From Moringa oleifera (taxonomy: Eukaryota > Streptophyta > Magnoliopsida > Brassicales > Moringaceae), in the NCBI GenBank assembly GCA_021397835.1, contig JAJFZO010000256.1, forward strand, positions 382,001 through 446,000: a stretch of 64,000 nucleotides of DNA, given 5' to 3'. Each line of letters opens with the position of its first letter. Position 1 is the stretch's first letter. A program made the translations under genes and the position numbers. Below, piece by piece: positions 53,415 through 63,879 of the stretch. The notes beneath the pieces are model-generated. The model had not been told where the DNA came from and ran no database searches. It worked only from the letters and a program-made list of their open reading frames with translations.

Positions 53415-55863
53415 TGTTGTGAATGCTTGCCGCATATTTTTAACAAAGATAAAGCAAATAAGCCTTGTTTTATCTTGTTTCTTGAATTTTGAATAGCAAC
53501 AACATTTTAATTTGAATTTTAAATAAAAATAATCTTTATTTTGAATTTCACATATAGATTTTAGGATATCTAGTTAAGTACACTTTTATTTTTTGATTGT
53601 TTTTTATTTTTTTTATAAATAAGTCATCTATCAATGAAACAAAGTTAGTAACTCCAAGAAATTTCAAACCCCAAAAAGTTCTTTTTATCTTCTTGTTTAT
53701 TATTCTTTATTTCCTCTCAAAAACTCAATAAAGTGATATCAAAACTATTATCTTAAGGAATTTATGAGAATGAAAAAGCTCAAACATAATCCCTAAGCAC
53801 TTCTCACCTATATCTCCAAAAACAGTATTTGATGAAACAAACTATTAGATGTGGGTTATTAAGATGGAAGCTTATCTTGATGAAAATGATGTGAGAAGCT
53901 TATAGGAAGTTATTGTCCAGTTTCAGCTTTCCCAGATAATTCAAATTTGTACAAATCAAAAACCAAACGAAAAAAAAAAGCAATATTAAATAGTGTTATC
54001 CATCATTTTTCCCAAGGACACTAAAAGTAGCTATAACATTTAGAATTTCCCAAAGTAAGAATAGAAAAAAAATGAAAGGGTTAAAGGAATGCAAATACTG
54101 AATTCGATCCAAGAATTTGATATGCAAAAGATAAAAGAATAAAAAATAATTAAGGAATATTTTTATAGGCTTCTCTGTATTGTTAACAAATTAAGACTGT
54201 TAGTATTGATTTTTTGATTATATAATTGTTCAAAAGATCATAATCACAATTTTTAAAAAGTTTGAGACTATGATTTGATTTTTGAAAAATTTTAAAGATT
54301 TGTCAAGCATTATCTTGGCATAATTATTGAATGCACTATATGCACAAAAATAAAGAACGGTATGAGATAAAAAGGATATGTGAAAAATGCTTTTTGAGCT
54401 AAATTGTAGAATAAAAATGAAGGGAAAAACAATAAAAAATGGTGCAACAAAAGCCAAATTATAGAACAGTAACAGAGGAAAAGCTAACAAAAATTGGTAG
54501 AATAAAACCAAGTTTAGTAGTTCTGCAAGCAATGACAAAAATAGTCAAGGCAGTAACAATTAAGTTTTTCCACCTTATCCTTATTGCAAAAGAACCAATC
54601 ATGCATAGAAGAAATATTGATAGAGGCTAGATGCAAGATAGACGTGTGAAAAAACTATATGAATCCCAACAACAACAAAGAGAAGCCAATAATATTGTTG
54701 AACGACCTCAAGAGGAGAAACTATTTGTGGCATCAGGCTTTGCTACTAGTAACTCTCTATAGATAGTAGTTGTACAAACCATGATAAAAAACTCTTAAAA
54801 GTTAAACAAATTTAACATTTCTAAAATTCGAATTAGAAATGGAGCATATCTTGTGATAAAAGCAATCAAAGATCACATATGTTTGAAATTAATTTTTAAT
54901 ATCTTATATGTTTTTCAAATTAATCAAAATCTTTTGAATATTGGTCAACTTCAAGATATAAGATGCTATTTAAGGATAACCATTTTTTGATTGCTGATAC
55001 ATAAGAGAAAGTGATGTTTAAAGTTCAAATAATAGGTAAAAGGTTTACCTTGAATGTGATGGAAGAGGAACAAACTTTACTATATAAAGAAGATAATAAT
55101 ACAATGTTTTGACATAAGAAATTGGGTTACCTTCATCACAATGCCCTACATTTTATCAAAAAGAATAATCTTGGGGAAGACTTACTTAAATTAGAAGAGA
55201 AGCTGTCTAAATGCGTTAGGAGCTAATATGAGAAGTAAACTAAGCTTCCTTTTCAACCGAACAAGGCTTGGAAAATTACCCAAAAATGAGAAGATTAATG
55301 GCAACACCTTATACCTCTCAATAGAATGAGATGGTTGAAAGAAAAAAGTTGCCAAAAAAGGCTTTGCAATAAAGGACATGGTATGGTTATAAACCAATGA
55401 TGCAAAATTTTAAAACACCTTAGGTTCAAACTCCAACTTTTACTAGAAGAAAGAGAAGATGAGAAATACAACCAAATTTACTCCAAATAGAATATAAAAA
55501 ATGGTAACATCCTAACAAAAGTATTTTCAAAGATTAAATATAAATTCTTGGGGAGACAAGTTGGTGCATGTGAGGAGGAACGATTAGCAAAATATTTTAT
55601 TTACGGCATATTATAAATAAAGATAATTTAGATTTTAGTTAGAAATTTAATTTGAATTTTAAATAAAAACAAGCTTTTAATTCGAATTTTAAATATAAAT
55701 TTTAAACTATCTAGGTAAACACAATTTCAGTTTTTGATTGTTCCTATCTTTTTTGTAAATAAGACTTTCATTAATAAAATAAAGCAATTTCAAGCAATTC
55801 TAAACCCCAAAAAGTTCTTTTAACTTTTCCTTATTATTCTTTCTCACTCTCAAAAATCCAACA
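53415..55863 (+). mobile_element. Internally deleted Ty1-copia element 2 with both LTRs and target duplication
   Basis: Left LTR about 53415-53730 begins TGTTG; right LTR about 55559-55863 ends CCAACA. The five bases before (TTTTG, 53410-53414) and after (TTTTG, 55864-55868) are identical, a proper target duplication. After the left LTR is a primer-site-like tgatatcaaaac (53735-53746). The interior carries degraded gag, zinc knuckle (ccttattgcaaaagaaccaa, about 54576), protease (about 54755-54800), the GAG-pre-integrase stretch (KLGYLHHNALHF in translation, about 55120-55154) and an integrase fragment (about 55215-55390). No reverse transcriptase or RNase H is left. The LTRs differ at many positions, so the insertion is old. 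Remnant 1 at 44776-46275 is from the same family. Confidence 0.8.
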
Positions 55864-56793
55864 TTTTGATATAATTTTTGTGCACAACTCTGTGCACATG
55901 TAGTATATGGTAGCCAACACATTTCTGAAAAACACGTTACTTGTTGTTTAAAATAGATTGAAATGCATGAGTGGTGAAGGCAATGTCCCAAGTGCAGCGG
56001 ATTGCCCTGCAACTTGTGTGAGCATATATAAAATAGCCTAGGCTAGAAATTAATAAAATCCTTCTTCACATGATGCATGAATAGAGGTGGTTATGCTCAT
56101 CTTTCAGATTTTTATTTATAATGGTAACATGGTATTGATCTACAGAATATCTCAGCAATGTTTTTGCGTTGTCTCCTTCCAGGCAGCTCGAGGACTCAAT
56201 CCCCCATTATTACACTGATATTGAGCTATAAATATGCAATGCACATGTGCATAAGCCTTGTCTCTATTGATGCAAGACAATCCAGCTCTGACTTGTCTCC
56301 TTATAATACAGAATTGGCATGTGGTCGTGCGAGTTTATGTATATTTTTTTATGTTATGCATTTTACTCAAAGTTTCTACTAGCTGATCAATAAAAATGTT
56401 GTTGAGCAAGTTGCAGGCAGGATTCACATTACCAGACTTCTGAGTGTTACATTGAAAATTAATGAGTGTATGGTGGAAGATTCCTTTGTCTCCCTAACAG
56501 AAAGACACTGATCTGATTTTCTTTTACTAAAAAAAGTTTTGAGATTTGAGCTCACCATAATAATGATATTTAAGTTTGATCCATGTTAAATCATAATATT
56601 TGAAACAGTAGAAACCTTAATTTCAAGGATTGATACTGATTAAAATTCCATGATACTGGTTTGTCTATTTTCTTTCTTTACCAATCAAGCATTTGAAGTA
56701 TAGATAAATGGTGTTCAAATAAAGGAAAAGTGTAGAAACAATAATTTATGCAAAAAACTGTGGTATTTCATTGTCAAATTTGTACATGTGCAA
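55864..56793 (-). repeat. Ghost of a deleted T1 gene: its 3' flank joined to its upstream module
   Basis: 55879-55925 (atggtagccaacac) matches the T1 3'-flank block seen at 58735-58770 and 63515-63540. At about 55960 it passes directly into a T1 upstream module in minus orientation: 55970-56050 is the inverse of about 46990-47070 and 56110-56390 the inverse of 46730-46960. No T1 coding sequence remains between them. 56465-56790 is the T2 3' flank of gene E. The open frame at 56158-56382 falls within the module and is not taken as a gene. Confidence 0.6.
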
Positions 56794-57630
56794 TTAGTAT
56801 TCTACGATGTTGAGTATAGAAACTCTGGTTTTGATCAAGCACTTGAAGAGGCATTCGAGCCCCTCTTCAACATCTTCAATGCACAACTCTAGGCTTTGAA
56901 TCTCATCTGTTGGCATGGGTTTAAGAGATTTGCTGCCAACAAGGGAGTGCAATGCAGCATCCACCATTGCAAATTCATTTGCATCCACTTCATCTTCAAG
57001 GCATGCCACTCTTTTGTTGTTCATCAGCTTGGAAACTATTGACCACCTGCTGCTTCGCTTTGATCCAAACATGAAGGAGAATAGTGAATCAAACACAGAA
57101 ACTGAGACTGCTTCTGCGTCTCTCAACAAAGCAAAATTTTCAGATGTTGTGTGCTTGCTTTGGATACTCTTCAAGACCTTGTGGAATGCCTTCTTCAGAG
57201 ACATCCTCAAGGATAAGTATTTCCTGACTTCACGTGCAAGGCCAATTTCACCTCCACGTTTTGTACGCATAATGGATTGAAGTTCATGGAGGCATTCTTT
57301 AATCTGCGACAAGGCATCTTTAGCATTGTTGCAAACATCCAAGAGCTTGAGAGATCCTTCCAAGAGCTCATCGATGCATTTCTTGTTCTGATACTGCGAT
57401 AGAGCTTGTTGGGTGAGAGATAACTGAAGAAACTTATCAATGCAACAGTACAAGTCTTGAAGGCCATTTAATTTTTGGACTATTGATGATGAAGATGTAG
57501 AAGTGCCGTCAGATGACCTCAATCTGCTCAAGTGCTCATCCACTTGCGAGCTGAGTGGGTGAGATGTAGAAGGGAAGCTGTTAGAGCGAGTGTGGTAACT
57601 GATCTGGATGTTTGAAGCCGAGGCAGCCAT
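56794..57630 (-). CDS. DUF241 (PF03087) protein E, subtype T2
   Basis: Intronless, minus strand, 278 aa, MAASASNIQISYHTRS start at 57630. Signature SNSFPSTSHPL, then GTSTSSSSIVQKLNGLQDLYCCIDKFLQLS, LDVCNNAKDALSQIKECLHEL, the RKYLSLRMSLKKAFHKVLKS basic helix (two residues shorter after it than C) and CLIKTRVSILNIVEY at the end. Nearest relatives are G and C. The plus-strand frame at 56915-57280 is its shadow. Same absence of targeting signals and same unknown role as C. Confidence 0.93.
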   Translation of the reverse strand: MAASASNIQISYHTRSNSFPSTSHPLSSQVDEHLSRLRSSDGTSTSSSSIVQKLNGLQDLYCCIDKFLQLSLTQQALSQYQNKKCIDELLEGSLKLLDVCNNAKDALSQIKECLHELQSIMRTKRGGEIGLAREVRKYLSLRMSLKKAFHKVLKSIQSKHTTSENFALLRDAEAVSVSVFDSLFSFMFGSKRSSRWSIVSKLMNNKRVACLEDEVDANEFAMVDAALHSLVGSKSLKPMPTDEIQSLELCIEDVEEGLECLFKCLIKTRVSILNIVEY

Positions 57631-57710
57631 GTTTTCTTTTGTTGAAAACAGAAACTCTGGGGTTTGAATGTATAACTCAGAGAATTTGCCTTCCTTCTCG
57701 GCCTCTGATC

Positions 57711-57722
57711 AATATATATCAA
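57711..57722 (-). promoter_or_regulatory. TATA box of DUF241 gene E
   Basis: On the minus strand ttgatatatatt, 81-92 bp before the ATG at 57630. The T2 upstream module with CTCACACGAG (inverse at about 58023-58032) continues to about 58070. Confidence 0.65.
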
Positions 57723-57739
57723 TGCACATTGAGACATAA

Positions 57740-59393
57740 GGAATCTCATACTCTTAAAAAAATCAATTGTTACATGTTCTTGATGTAGACAATACTTCAG
57801 TGATGCTGTTACATTGTCTCCCTTCCCTCAGTTCCAAAAAAATCAACACGCATCACATCATCGTCTTAAAATCAGATGCGATCTTCAAATGATATAATAC
57901 TGTATTGAATACTGATAAATAAGCCATATAATATGCAATATACCAACGGAATCTTCCTTGTCCTCTTTGGTGCCAGGCATTCCAGCTCTGAATGTCTCCT
58001 AGGCTGCACGATGACTATGCCCCTCGTGTGAGTTTATGCATTGAGGTTGTCCATGCTCATCATTTGTAATTAACACAATTGTTTATTGAGTTCCCTTTCT
58101 GTTCTTGGTTTCTCATTCTTGTTTCTGGCTGAATGTATATGCCTTTCTTTTATTATTTTCTACTCAGCAACCTACCTATCTTTTTATATTTGGATTTTCA
58201 ATGATTTCATTTCACTGAATGCAGCCAAGAAATAGATATCAAAGCAGTCTTACCATATCCCTACTGGTTTTCATGCTCATTATTTGAAACCAAGAGAATT
58301 GTTTATTCAGTTTGTATTCTGTTCTTGCTTCCTCATTCTTGTTATTCATTGTATATATATGCCTTTATTTTTCTTTTTTTTTTATTTTCTTTGTAGGAAG
58401 CCAACCTATCTTTAATATCATTTCACTGAATTACCAACAGTCACTCATAGACATCGAACTTGCCTTTAGTGATGGCTCCACTGAATATTTTCTTGAGACT
58501 GGACTTCTGTTAAAATATTTGAAGGACCAATTTCTTGAAAGAAAATGAACATTGAAGCTCTAAATATATGTCATCTAAGTGTACATAAAACTGCTGCATG
58601 TGCCTTCTCTTTGCTAGTTCACATGTACATGAAATAAGATTAACCTGATTAGTGGATTAATCAATTAGCCAATTAAATCTTGACATATTTTTTCTGCAGG
58701 ACAGTGGCAAGATCTACGTGTTCATATCTCCATGCATATGTGTTATATGGTAGCCAACAAGTTTTCTGCTAACACCTTTTTAATTTTTTTAATTTAGAAA
58801 TAGATTGGAAATGCCGCCTGACCATATTAGACTGCTCCAGACCCAGAAGAGCAGGCAGCCTACACGTTTTCAATTGTTTAGAAAATTTTCAATTTTTTAT
58901 CTCACTCTTCCATGTGATTTTAGGTATCTGCTTTGAGACAATTGGAATCTTCTAACTTCACTATAGATAAGTTAAAGAATCCTTACGCAATGCTACAAAA
59001 TTTTCCTACTATATACATGCTTATTGACTTCGCCGTTTAAATCACTATGTAAGCATAAATCTTATTGTTTCATCACCTATCATTTCTTCATTTCTTCAGG
59101 AACTGAAAGAAAAAACCAGAAATGCCAGATTAGATTTTTAAGTGAATGTAGAGTTAATTGCTTATACCATTTGACGACTTGATTCATGCTGCTGAAAGTC
59201 TTTTCCTTTTGGTTTCTTCTTTTCCAAGTTTGATCAAAAGAACAGTTAAGTTAATTTGTCTTGACCATGGAGACAAAGTGAAAAAAATAATATAGAGGCA
59301 ACACATTTGAGAGCAGTAAAATTTTTGACTGCCAATGTAGTAATTACAAGTATATCTTCTTCATGTACAAGTATCAGTTAAATAACTGTGATG
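57740..59393. other. Spacer E-F: T2 upstream module and T1 3' flank
   Basis: 57740-58070 is the upstream module of E. 58080-58260 and 58300-58420 repeat each other in part (pieces of the form ttgtttattgagttc..ttcttgtt). 58580-58770 is the T1 3'-flank block also present at 53325-53425 and 63360-63540. 59250-59393 is the immediate 3' flank of pseudogene F, nearly matching the last 120 bases of the window. A 78-codon frame at 58312-58548 is hydrophobic, low-complexity and not conserved at 63061-63279, and is not accepted. Confidence 0.55.
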
Positions 59394-60447
59394 CTACAGG
59401 TTGAAGATGTGAAGGATAGAAGCTCTGGCTTTGATAAAGGACCTGAAGAGGCGCTCAAGTCCTTCATCAAAATCTTGAAAGCAGAGCTCCAAGCTTTGGA
59501 GATCATTTTGCAGATCAAGATCAGGTTTGCTTTGAAGGAACGAGTGCAGTGCAGCATCCACCTTAGCAAATTCGTTAGCATTTGCTTCTTCCTCACGTGC
59601 TACTCTTTTGCTGCCCATCAACTTGGAAAGGAATGATTTTGCCTTTGATCCATAGATAAAGGACAACAATGACTGGAACACTGTGATTGTGATGACTGCA
59701 GCTTCCCTCAACATGCTAACTATAGCAAAAGTTTCATCGTCTTGGTTGATCATGTATTTATTTTCCATATCCTTCAAGCTCCTCAAGATATGAATTTCCT
59801 AACATCGCCATCAATACCATTTTCACCTCCATGCTTTCTGCGAATCACTGATTGAAACTCATTTATGCTTTCTCTTGTTTGCAACAGTAAATCCTTGGCA
59901 CTGCTCTATATGTCCAACAGCTTAAGTGATCCCTCCAACATTTCATCTACCAACTTCTTGTGCTCCTCTTGTTTGAAAGCTGTTGAGTGAGAGGCAATTG
60001 GAACAACTTATCAATACAATCATGCAACTCTTGAAGATCACCAAGTTTTTGGCTTATTGATGATTGTTAAAGCTGTGAAGTTTGATTGAGTCAATTAGTT
60101 GGTTAAAATGACCATTTCTTTGCCAAAAAATCTGTTAGTGATTCATCAATATTTTTCTGTTATTATTCCCCTTGTCTCTAGCTATCGGTTGTTGAAATTT
60201 TGCCTACGCATTGATCAGTGAATAATAATGTGAAGTAGATCAATTCAATCCTCCTCTATCTGCATCTCTAACCCTCTGCAGCAGCTTTCGTTTACAACAA
60301 TGATGAAGATATAGAGGTGACTACAAAGGATCTTAATCTGCTCAAGTGCTCATTGACTTGTGAACTGAGGGGGTGTGGCCTAGAGGGAAAGCTGTTCGAG
60401 CGTGTGTGGTAAATTGGCTGGGTGCTCGTAAGAGAGGTTGCCATGTT
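59394..60447 (-). pseudogene. DUF241 pseudogene F, subtype T1, broken by a solo LTR and indels
   Basis: The start MATSLTSTQPIYHTRS lies at about 60447 (minus strand) and the C-terminal end ILHIFNL-stop at 59394. In between: a 235-base insertion at 60065-60299 after the Ser-rich patch; a -1 shift near 59979-59985 (agctgttgag where intact copies have agcctgttgag, minus-strand gene read on plus); and a net loss of about 37 bases near 59786-59791 (ctcctcaagatatgaa) which removes the basic helix region RKIVKK..KVLRS. The C-terminal 100 residues are still readable and close to D and B. The TATA box is also changed. No single frame covers it. Confidence 0.88.
60065..60299. mobile_element. 235-bp solo-LTR-like insertion in pseudogene F
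   Basis: The insert begins TGTTAAAG and ends TACAACA, and the five bases on each side are ATGAT (60060-60064 and 60300-60304). Removing the insert and one ATGAT restores ttattgatgatgaag, which is what the intact copies carry at this place. TG...CA ends with a 5-bp duplication are the mark of an LTR retrotransposon; with no internal region this is a solo LTR or a very small TRIM-type LTR. It does not resemble the LTRs of the copia element at 53415. Confidence 0.75.
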
Positions 60448-60527
60448 TGCTTTCTTGGAGATGAAAAGGCCTTGAAGTTGTATGATCAATTCAGTCAAAG
60501 TAATTGCCTTTCCTTGATGATCTTCCT

Positions 60528-60540
60528 GATACATATTAAG
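60528..60540 (-). promoter_or_regulatory. Decayed TATA region of pseudogene F
   Basis: At the place where B and D have ttgatatatattgg, F reads (minus strand) cttaatatgtatcagg. The TATATAT core is broken while the neighbouring bases still align, in keeping with loss of function. Confidence 0.5.
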
Positions 60541-61550
60541 GGGAAAGAGAGACAACAGGAATCTCATTCTTTAAAAATCAATGGATAGTAACATGATTTT
60601 GACCTATATCCACACACTATCTCAGCAATGTTTATGCAATGTCTCCTCACCACCAGCTTGCCAACTCTTCATAAAGATATTTTAATCAGGATTTCATGTC
60701 AAAAAGCATCATATATAAAGCAATAATATATAGTACACGATAAATGATCCATTAAACATATGGCATTGACATTGTCACCTCTCACCACCTTGGCTAGTCT
60801 CAATGTACAATGGATCATGCTGCCACTCCTGTGAGCAATAAAGTATCCAACACGCAGGTGCATAAGCCTTGTCTCTGCTAGGGCAAGACAATCCAGCTCT
60901 GCCCTGTCTCCTTAGAATACCCGATTTTATTGAAACTCGTGTGAGTTTATATATATTTAATTTGCCTGAAAATATTTAATAGAAATGCATTCGTGGAGGT
61001 TGTCATTCCTATCATTTTAATCAAAGTTTCCAACAGCTGATTAATCAAAATGTTGAGCAAAAAGCAGGCAAGATGCGTATTTCCTCACTTCTGCATATGT
61101 AGCCATTAGATAGAGATTAATAAGAGAGCATGGTGGAAGATTCCTCTTTCTCCCTAACAGAAGGACAGTCATCTCATTTTCTTAAGTTTCTGAGGGTTAA
61201 GCTTACCGTAATAATGATATTTATATTTTGATCCTTGTAGAATCATAATATTTGAGACATTAACAAGCTTTATATGGAAATTGTATGATAGTGCTTTCTT
61301 TGAGTTCTTTTCTTCAACTAAGTGAAAACTGTGGGGACCAAGAAATCATGAAACTGGAAAAAGAGATGACATGTGGTGAAGCATTCGTTTCATATTTCCA
61401 AGCGAATTGTGGTAAATAGCATTCTGGTTGTAGACATAAACGAAATTAAGAAAGAGGAAAATGGAGAGGTAATAATTTATTCTAAAGTCTGTAGTATTTA
61501 AGTATCAAGTTTGTACATGTACATATATGATTTTCACCACAATTTCTTGG
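60541..61550. other. Spacer F-G: T1 upstream module (minus) and T2 3' flank
   Basis: 60590-60960 is the inverse of 51290-51680 before gene D, including 'ccacacactatctcagcaatgtt' and the CTCGTGTGAG motif (about 60942-60951). 61130-61550 is the T2 3' flank of gene G, inverse of 50699-51120. No gene. Confidence 0.6.
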
Positions 61551-62387
61551 CTAGTTTTCTAGGATGTTGAGAATTGAAACTCTGGATTTGATCAAGCACT
61601 TAAAGAGGGTTTCTAATCCCTCTTCAAGATCTTCAATGCACAACTCTAGGCTTTGAATCTCATCTGTTGGCATGGTTTTAACAGATTTGCTGCCAACAAG
61701 GGAGTGCAATGCCGCATCCACCACAGCAAATTCATTTGCTTCAACTTCATCTTCCTGGCATGCTACTCTTTTGTTGTTCATCAGCGTTGAAACTATTGAC
61801 CACCTGCTGCTTGGCTTTGATCCAAACATGAAGAAGAATAATGAATCAAACACAGGAACTGAAACTGCTTCAGCGTCTCTGAACAAGGCAAAATTTTCAG
61901 ATGTTCTGTGCTTGTTTTGGATACTCTTCAAGACCTTGTGGAATGCCTTCTTCAGGGACATCCTCAAGGATAAGTATTTTCTGATTTCTCGTGCAAGGCC
62001 AATTTCACCTCCACGTTTTGTACGCATAATTGACTGAAGTTCATGTAGGCATTCTTTAGTCTGCAACAAGGCATCTTTAGCATTGTTGCAAACATCCAAG
62101 AGTCTGAGAGATCCGTCCAAAAGCTCATCAATGCAGTTTTTGTGCTGCTGATGGGATAGAGCCTGGTGGGTGAGAGACAACTGAAGAAACTTATCAATGC
62201 AATAGTACAAATCTTGAAGGCCATTCAGTTTTTGGGCTATTGATGATGAAGAGGTAGAAGTGGCCTCAGATGATCTCAATCTGCTTAAGTGCTCATCCAC
62301 TTGTGAGCTGAGTGGGTGAGATGTAGAAGGGAAGCTGTTAGAGCGGGTGTGGTAACTGATCTGGAAGTTTGAGGCAGAGGCAGCCAT
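61551..62387 (-). CDS. DUF241 (PF03087) protein G, subtype T2
   Basis: Intronless, minus strand, 278 aa, MAASASNFQISYHTRS start at 62387. The frame is open for 36 more codons upstream, up to 62495, but these run over the TATA box, so the inner ATG is used. It has the SNSFPSTSHPL signature, LNGLQDLYYCIDKFLQLSLTHQ, LDVCNNAKDALLQTKECLHEL, RKYLSLRMSLKKAFHKVLKS and ends CLIKSRVSILNILEN. Almost identical to E apart from scattered changes, so E and G come from a recent duplication of the unit of about 4.7 kb (56794 to 61551). Function unknown. Confidence 0.93.
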   Translation of the reverse strand: MAASASNFQISYHTRSNSFPSTSHPLSSQVDEHLSRLRSSEATSTSSSSIAQKLNGLQDLYYCIDKFLQLSLTHQALSHQQHKNCIDELLDGSLRLLDVCNNAKDALLQTKECLHELQSIMRTKRGGEIGLAREIRKYLSLRMSLKKAFHKVLKSIQNKHRTSENFALFRDAEAVSVPVFDSLFFFMFGSKPSSRWSIVSTLMNNKRVACQEDEVEANEFAVVDAALHSLVGSKSVKTMPTDEIQSLELCIEDLEEGLETLFKCLIKSRVSILNILEN

Positions 62388-62467
62388 GTTTTCTTCTGTT
62401 GAAAAGAGAAGCACTAGCGTTTGAATGTATAACTCAGGAAAATTTGCCTTCCTTCTTGGCCTCTGAT

Positions 62468-62479
62468 CAATATATATCA
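62468..62479 (-). promoter_or_regulatory. TATA box of DUF241 gene G
   Basis: Minus strand ttgatatatatt, 82-92 bp before the ATG at 62387; identical in place to that of gene E. Confidence 0.65.
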
Positions 62480-62489
62480 ATGCACATGG

Positions 62490-63879
62490 AGACATAAGGA
62501 ATCTGATACTCTTAAAAAAATCAATTATTACATGTTATTGATGTAGACAATACTTCAGCGATGCCTTTGCATTGTCTCCCTTTCCCCGCCTCAAGAAATC
62601 AACATGCTATTGCCTTGAGGTCTTAATATCAAATGTGGTCATGAAACAATATAATAGTATATTAAATACTGATACATAAGCCATATAATATGCAACACAC
62701 AAGTGGAATCTGCCTTGTCCGCTTTGGTGCCAAGCAATCCAGCTCTGCTTGTCTCCTAGACCACGCCATGGCCATGCCACTCGTGTGAGTTCATACATTG
62801 AGGCTGTCCATGCTCATAATTTGTAACTAACACAAATTTTTATTGAGTTCTGTTTCTGTTCTTAGTTCCTCATTCTTGTTACTCAGTGAAGGTATCTGCC
62901 TTTTTTTTCTGGTTTTCTGCTCACTGACCCTACCTATCTTTTTATATTTGGATTTTTAAGGATTTCATTTCACTGAATGCAGCCAAGAAATAGATATGAA
63001 AGCAGCCTCATCATATCCCCTCTGATTTTTCTCATGCTCATTATCTGCAACTAGGAACTGTTGCTGCAGTCTGTATTCTGTTCTTGCTTTCCTCATTCTT
63101 GTTATTCATTGTATGCATATGTCTTCCTTTTCTTATTATCCGGAGGAAACAAACCTATCTTTGATATCATTTCACTGACTACCCAACAGTCACTCGTAGC
63201 CATTGAACTTGCTGGGTTCCATGCATTATTTTCTTGCCACTGGATTTCTTTTAACAGATTTGAAGGACCAATTACTTGAAAGAAAGTGAACATTTAAGCA
63301 TTAATAACTATTTCATTACAGTGTTACATGCTCTAATGGAATGTCATATAAGTATATATGAAACTGCCACATTATGCCTTCTCTTTGCTGGTTCACAAAA
63401 ATTTGAAACTAGATTAAGCTGATTGGTGGATTTATCAGTTAACCAGTTAAATTTTGGCACAATTTTCTGCAGGACTCAGGCAAGGTGTACATGTGCCTAA
63501 CTCCATTCATATGCATTATATGGTAGCTGACAAGTTTTCTCCATGCAGGTTTTCCATTGTTTAGGAATTGATTGGAAATGCAGCCTGACCATATTGGACT
63601 ATCCAAGACCCAGAAGAGCCGGCAGCCAACACATTTGCCATTGTTTAAAATATCTTCAATTATTTGATCTCTGTCCTATGTGATTTTAGATATCTTTTTG
63701 AGATAATTGGGATCTTCTAACTTCAATACAGTGAAGCTTGTGCAGTGCTACAAAATTCTCCTGCTATGTAAATTCTAATTTACTTGGATACAGAGTTAAT
63801 TACTTGTACCATGGGATGATTATTATCATATTTGTTGGCTAGGTAGGCCAGCATCCTGTTAAGGACAGTTAAGTTAATT
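62490..63879. other. Spacer right of G: T2 upstream module and T1 3' flank
   Basis: 62500-62820 is the T2 upstream module of G (inverse of 49410-49740) with CTCGTGTGAG at about 62781-62790. 62830-63290 repeats the blocks at 58070-58550. 63360-63640 matches 58580-58860, including 'gcagcctgaccatattggact'. No gene; the two short frames at 63061-63293 overlap on opposite strands. Confidence 0.6.

Noticed and set aside
54230..54630. Frames at 54230-54538 (minus) and 54439-54630 (plus)
   Set aside because: Both lie within the degraded copia interior; the plus one is an off-frame reading of gag/zinc-knuckle sequence.
56158..56382. 74-codon plus-strand frame
   Set aside because: It is antisense to a T1 upstream module whose other copies (46730-46960, 60600-60950) do not keep the frame.
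60292..60567. Apparent 91-codon gene
   Set aside because: It is the N-terminal piece of pseudogene F plus promoter sequence and runs into the solo LTR.
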